Source: Planctomycetaceae bacterium (GTDB lineage: Bacteria > Planctomycetota > Planctomycetia > Pirellulales > Pirellulaceae). From it: a stretch of DNA of 6,113 nucleotides. Location: NCBI GenBank assembly GCA_005773145.1, contig SXHS01000164.1, positions 1 through 6,113 of the forward strand. Reading direction: 5' to 3'. The translations under genes were made by a program, and so were the position numbers. This document shows, in pieces, positions 5,306-6,113 of this stretch. The notes under the pieces were generated by a model. It was given only the letters and a program-made list of their open reading frames with translations, did no database searches and was not told the origin of the DNA. Position 1 is the first letter of the stretch, and every line of letters starts with the position of its first letter.

Positions 5306-6113
5306 GATTCGTTTCTATTTCGACCCATCGCGTCATTGGCTCGCCGCCGCTCATGTAATGCCCCAGCGGCTCCCTCAACCGCACGCTTCAGCACTTGTTC
5401 CAGTTGCCCGGCCAATTTTTCACGCGCGAATTCCCGTTCCGCCAGGGCGCGGGCGTTGTGCCCCCAACGTTGGCATGTCGCTGGATCGTCGACCAATTGT
5501 TGTAATGCATCGGCCAACTCGCAGGGATCCTCGGGGGAGACTCCCCGACCGCAGTCATTCGACTCAATCGTTTCTCGCAGCCAGCCGGGAACGTTGATCA
5601 AGACGGGGCGGCCGGCCGCCAACGCGTCAAACATCTTGTTGGGGGACCACGTGTGCTCCTTGCTGGCTCGGTAAATGGTCAAGCACACATCGCAGGCAGC
5701 CACGCATTGCGCCACCAACCCTTTGTCGGGAACTGGATCGGAGAAGACCACATTCGTCAACTGGTCCCGAGCAGCTTGGGCTTCCAGTTCCGACCGGCAG
5801 CCACCATGGCCATGCAGAACCAGTACCACCCGCTGTTCCCCGCGCCGTTGTAGAACTCGGGCTGCGTCCAACACGTAATCCAGTCCGTTGGCGACGCCCA
5901 TGCCACCAAAGTAGATGGCGGCAAACCGATCCCCCAATCGCAATCGGTCACGGCCAGGACGGCGATCTAAATCTGGGCGGAAGAGGTCCAAGTCGCTGGC
6001 GTTGGGGATGACGGTCACGCGTTCCGAGGGAATGCCGGTGGCCACGATGCCGGCCTTCATGCCGGGGGAGAGGGCCACGATGTGATCGGCGGCCCGATAG
6101 ATGCGACGCTCCA
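5302..6113 (-). CDS. Family 4 glycosyltransferase, WbuB-like (5' end outside window)
   Basis: Probably transfers a sugar from a nucleotide-sugar donor to a growing lipid-linked glycan at the cytoplasmic face of the inner membrane. The visible part is the last 269 residues plus a stop. The frame stays open to the right edge, so the GTG near 6078 is an internal codon and not the true start. Counting from the edge, the fragment opens with YRAADHIVALSPGM (residues 5-18), then VIPNASD (34-40), GGMGVANGLDY (69-79) and SPNKMFDALAAGRP (156-169). These are typical of the linker and C-terminal nucleotide-binding Rossmann domain of WbuB-type GT-B enzymes. The acceptor-binding N-terminal half is missing. 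The C-terminal tail is rich in Arg and Asn. Its stop overlaps the next start as ATGA, so it is probably translationally coupled to that gene. Family assignment is firm; donor and acceptor cannot be told from sequence. Confidence 0.9.
   Translation of the reverse strand, partial: ERRIYRAADHIVALSPGMKAGIVATGIPSERVTVIPNASDLDLFRPDLDRRPGRDRLRLGDRFAAIYFGGMGVANGLDYVLDAARVLQRRGEQRVVLVLHGHGGCRSELEAQAARDQLTNVVFSDPVPDKGLVAQCVAACDVCLTIYRASKEHTWSPNKMFDALAAGRPVLINVPGWLRETIESNDCGRGVSPEDPCELADALQQLVDDPATCQRWGHNARALAEREFAREKLAGQLEQVLKRAVEGAAGALHERRRANDAMGRNRNES

Noticed and set aside
5302..6078. The GTG at about 6078 as the start of the first glycosyltransferase
   Set aside because: The frame continues upstream to the window edge with family-typical residues (YRAADHI), so the gene is cut by the edge and does not start there.
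4040..6113. The two adjacent glycosyltransferases as a recent duplication
   Set aside because: They share family motifs but differ clearly in sequence between motifs, so they look like old paralogs or independently acquired genes rather than a recent copy.

Overview
The window is a tightly packed, single-strand polysaccharide biosynthesis operon. Every gene lies on the minus strand, so transcription runs from high to low coordinates. GC content is fairly high. The gene content points to a Gram-negative bacterium making an O-antigen, exopolysaccharide or other lipid-linked glycan. The WecB and WecC sequences resemble the enterobacterial enzymes closely, but I cannot name a genus. No mobile element, tRNA, rRNA or CRISPR is visible.

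In transcription order: (1) a family 4 glycosyltransferase cut by the right edge (6113-5302); (2) a complete second family 4 glycosyltransferase (5305-4040); (3) a small PglC/WcaJ-type sugar-phosphate transferase that would start the glycan on undecaprenyl phosphate (4043-3330); (4) a PglD/NeuD-type sugar N-acyltransferase carrying a C-terminal acyl-carrier-protein-like domain (3235-2309); (5) a second, stand-alone PglD/NeuD-type acetyltransferase (2218-1574); (6) wecB, the non-hydrolysing UDP-GlcNAc 2-epimerase (1577-450); (7) wecC, UDP-ManNAc dehydrogenase, cut by the left edge (453-1). The wecC reading frame is open across the whole left end of the window and has no stop inside it.

Four of the six junctions are ATGA overlaps in which the start codon shares bases with the preceding stop. 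The other two junctions are gaps of 94 and 90 bp, and they flank gene 4 exactly. Each gap has a perfect inverted repeat at or just after the end of the preceding gene, and the second also has a sigma70-like promoter candidate.

Together the genes suggest a repeat unit built on a HexNAc-type first sugar, possibly an N-acylated amino-deoxy sugar, with UDP-ManNAcA supplied by WecB and WecC and sugars added by the two glycosyltransferases. The most unusual item is gene 4. Its fused carrier domain keeps the DSL serine for phosphopantetheine, which suggests an acyl group delivered in cis from a carrier protein rather than from free acetyl-CoA. No aminotransferase, dehydratase, flippase or polymerase is seen here; these would have to lie outside the window.
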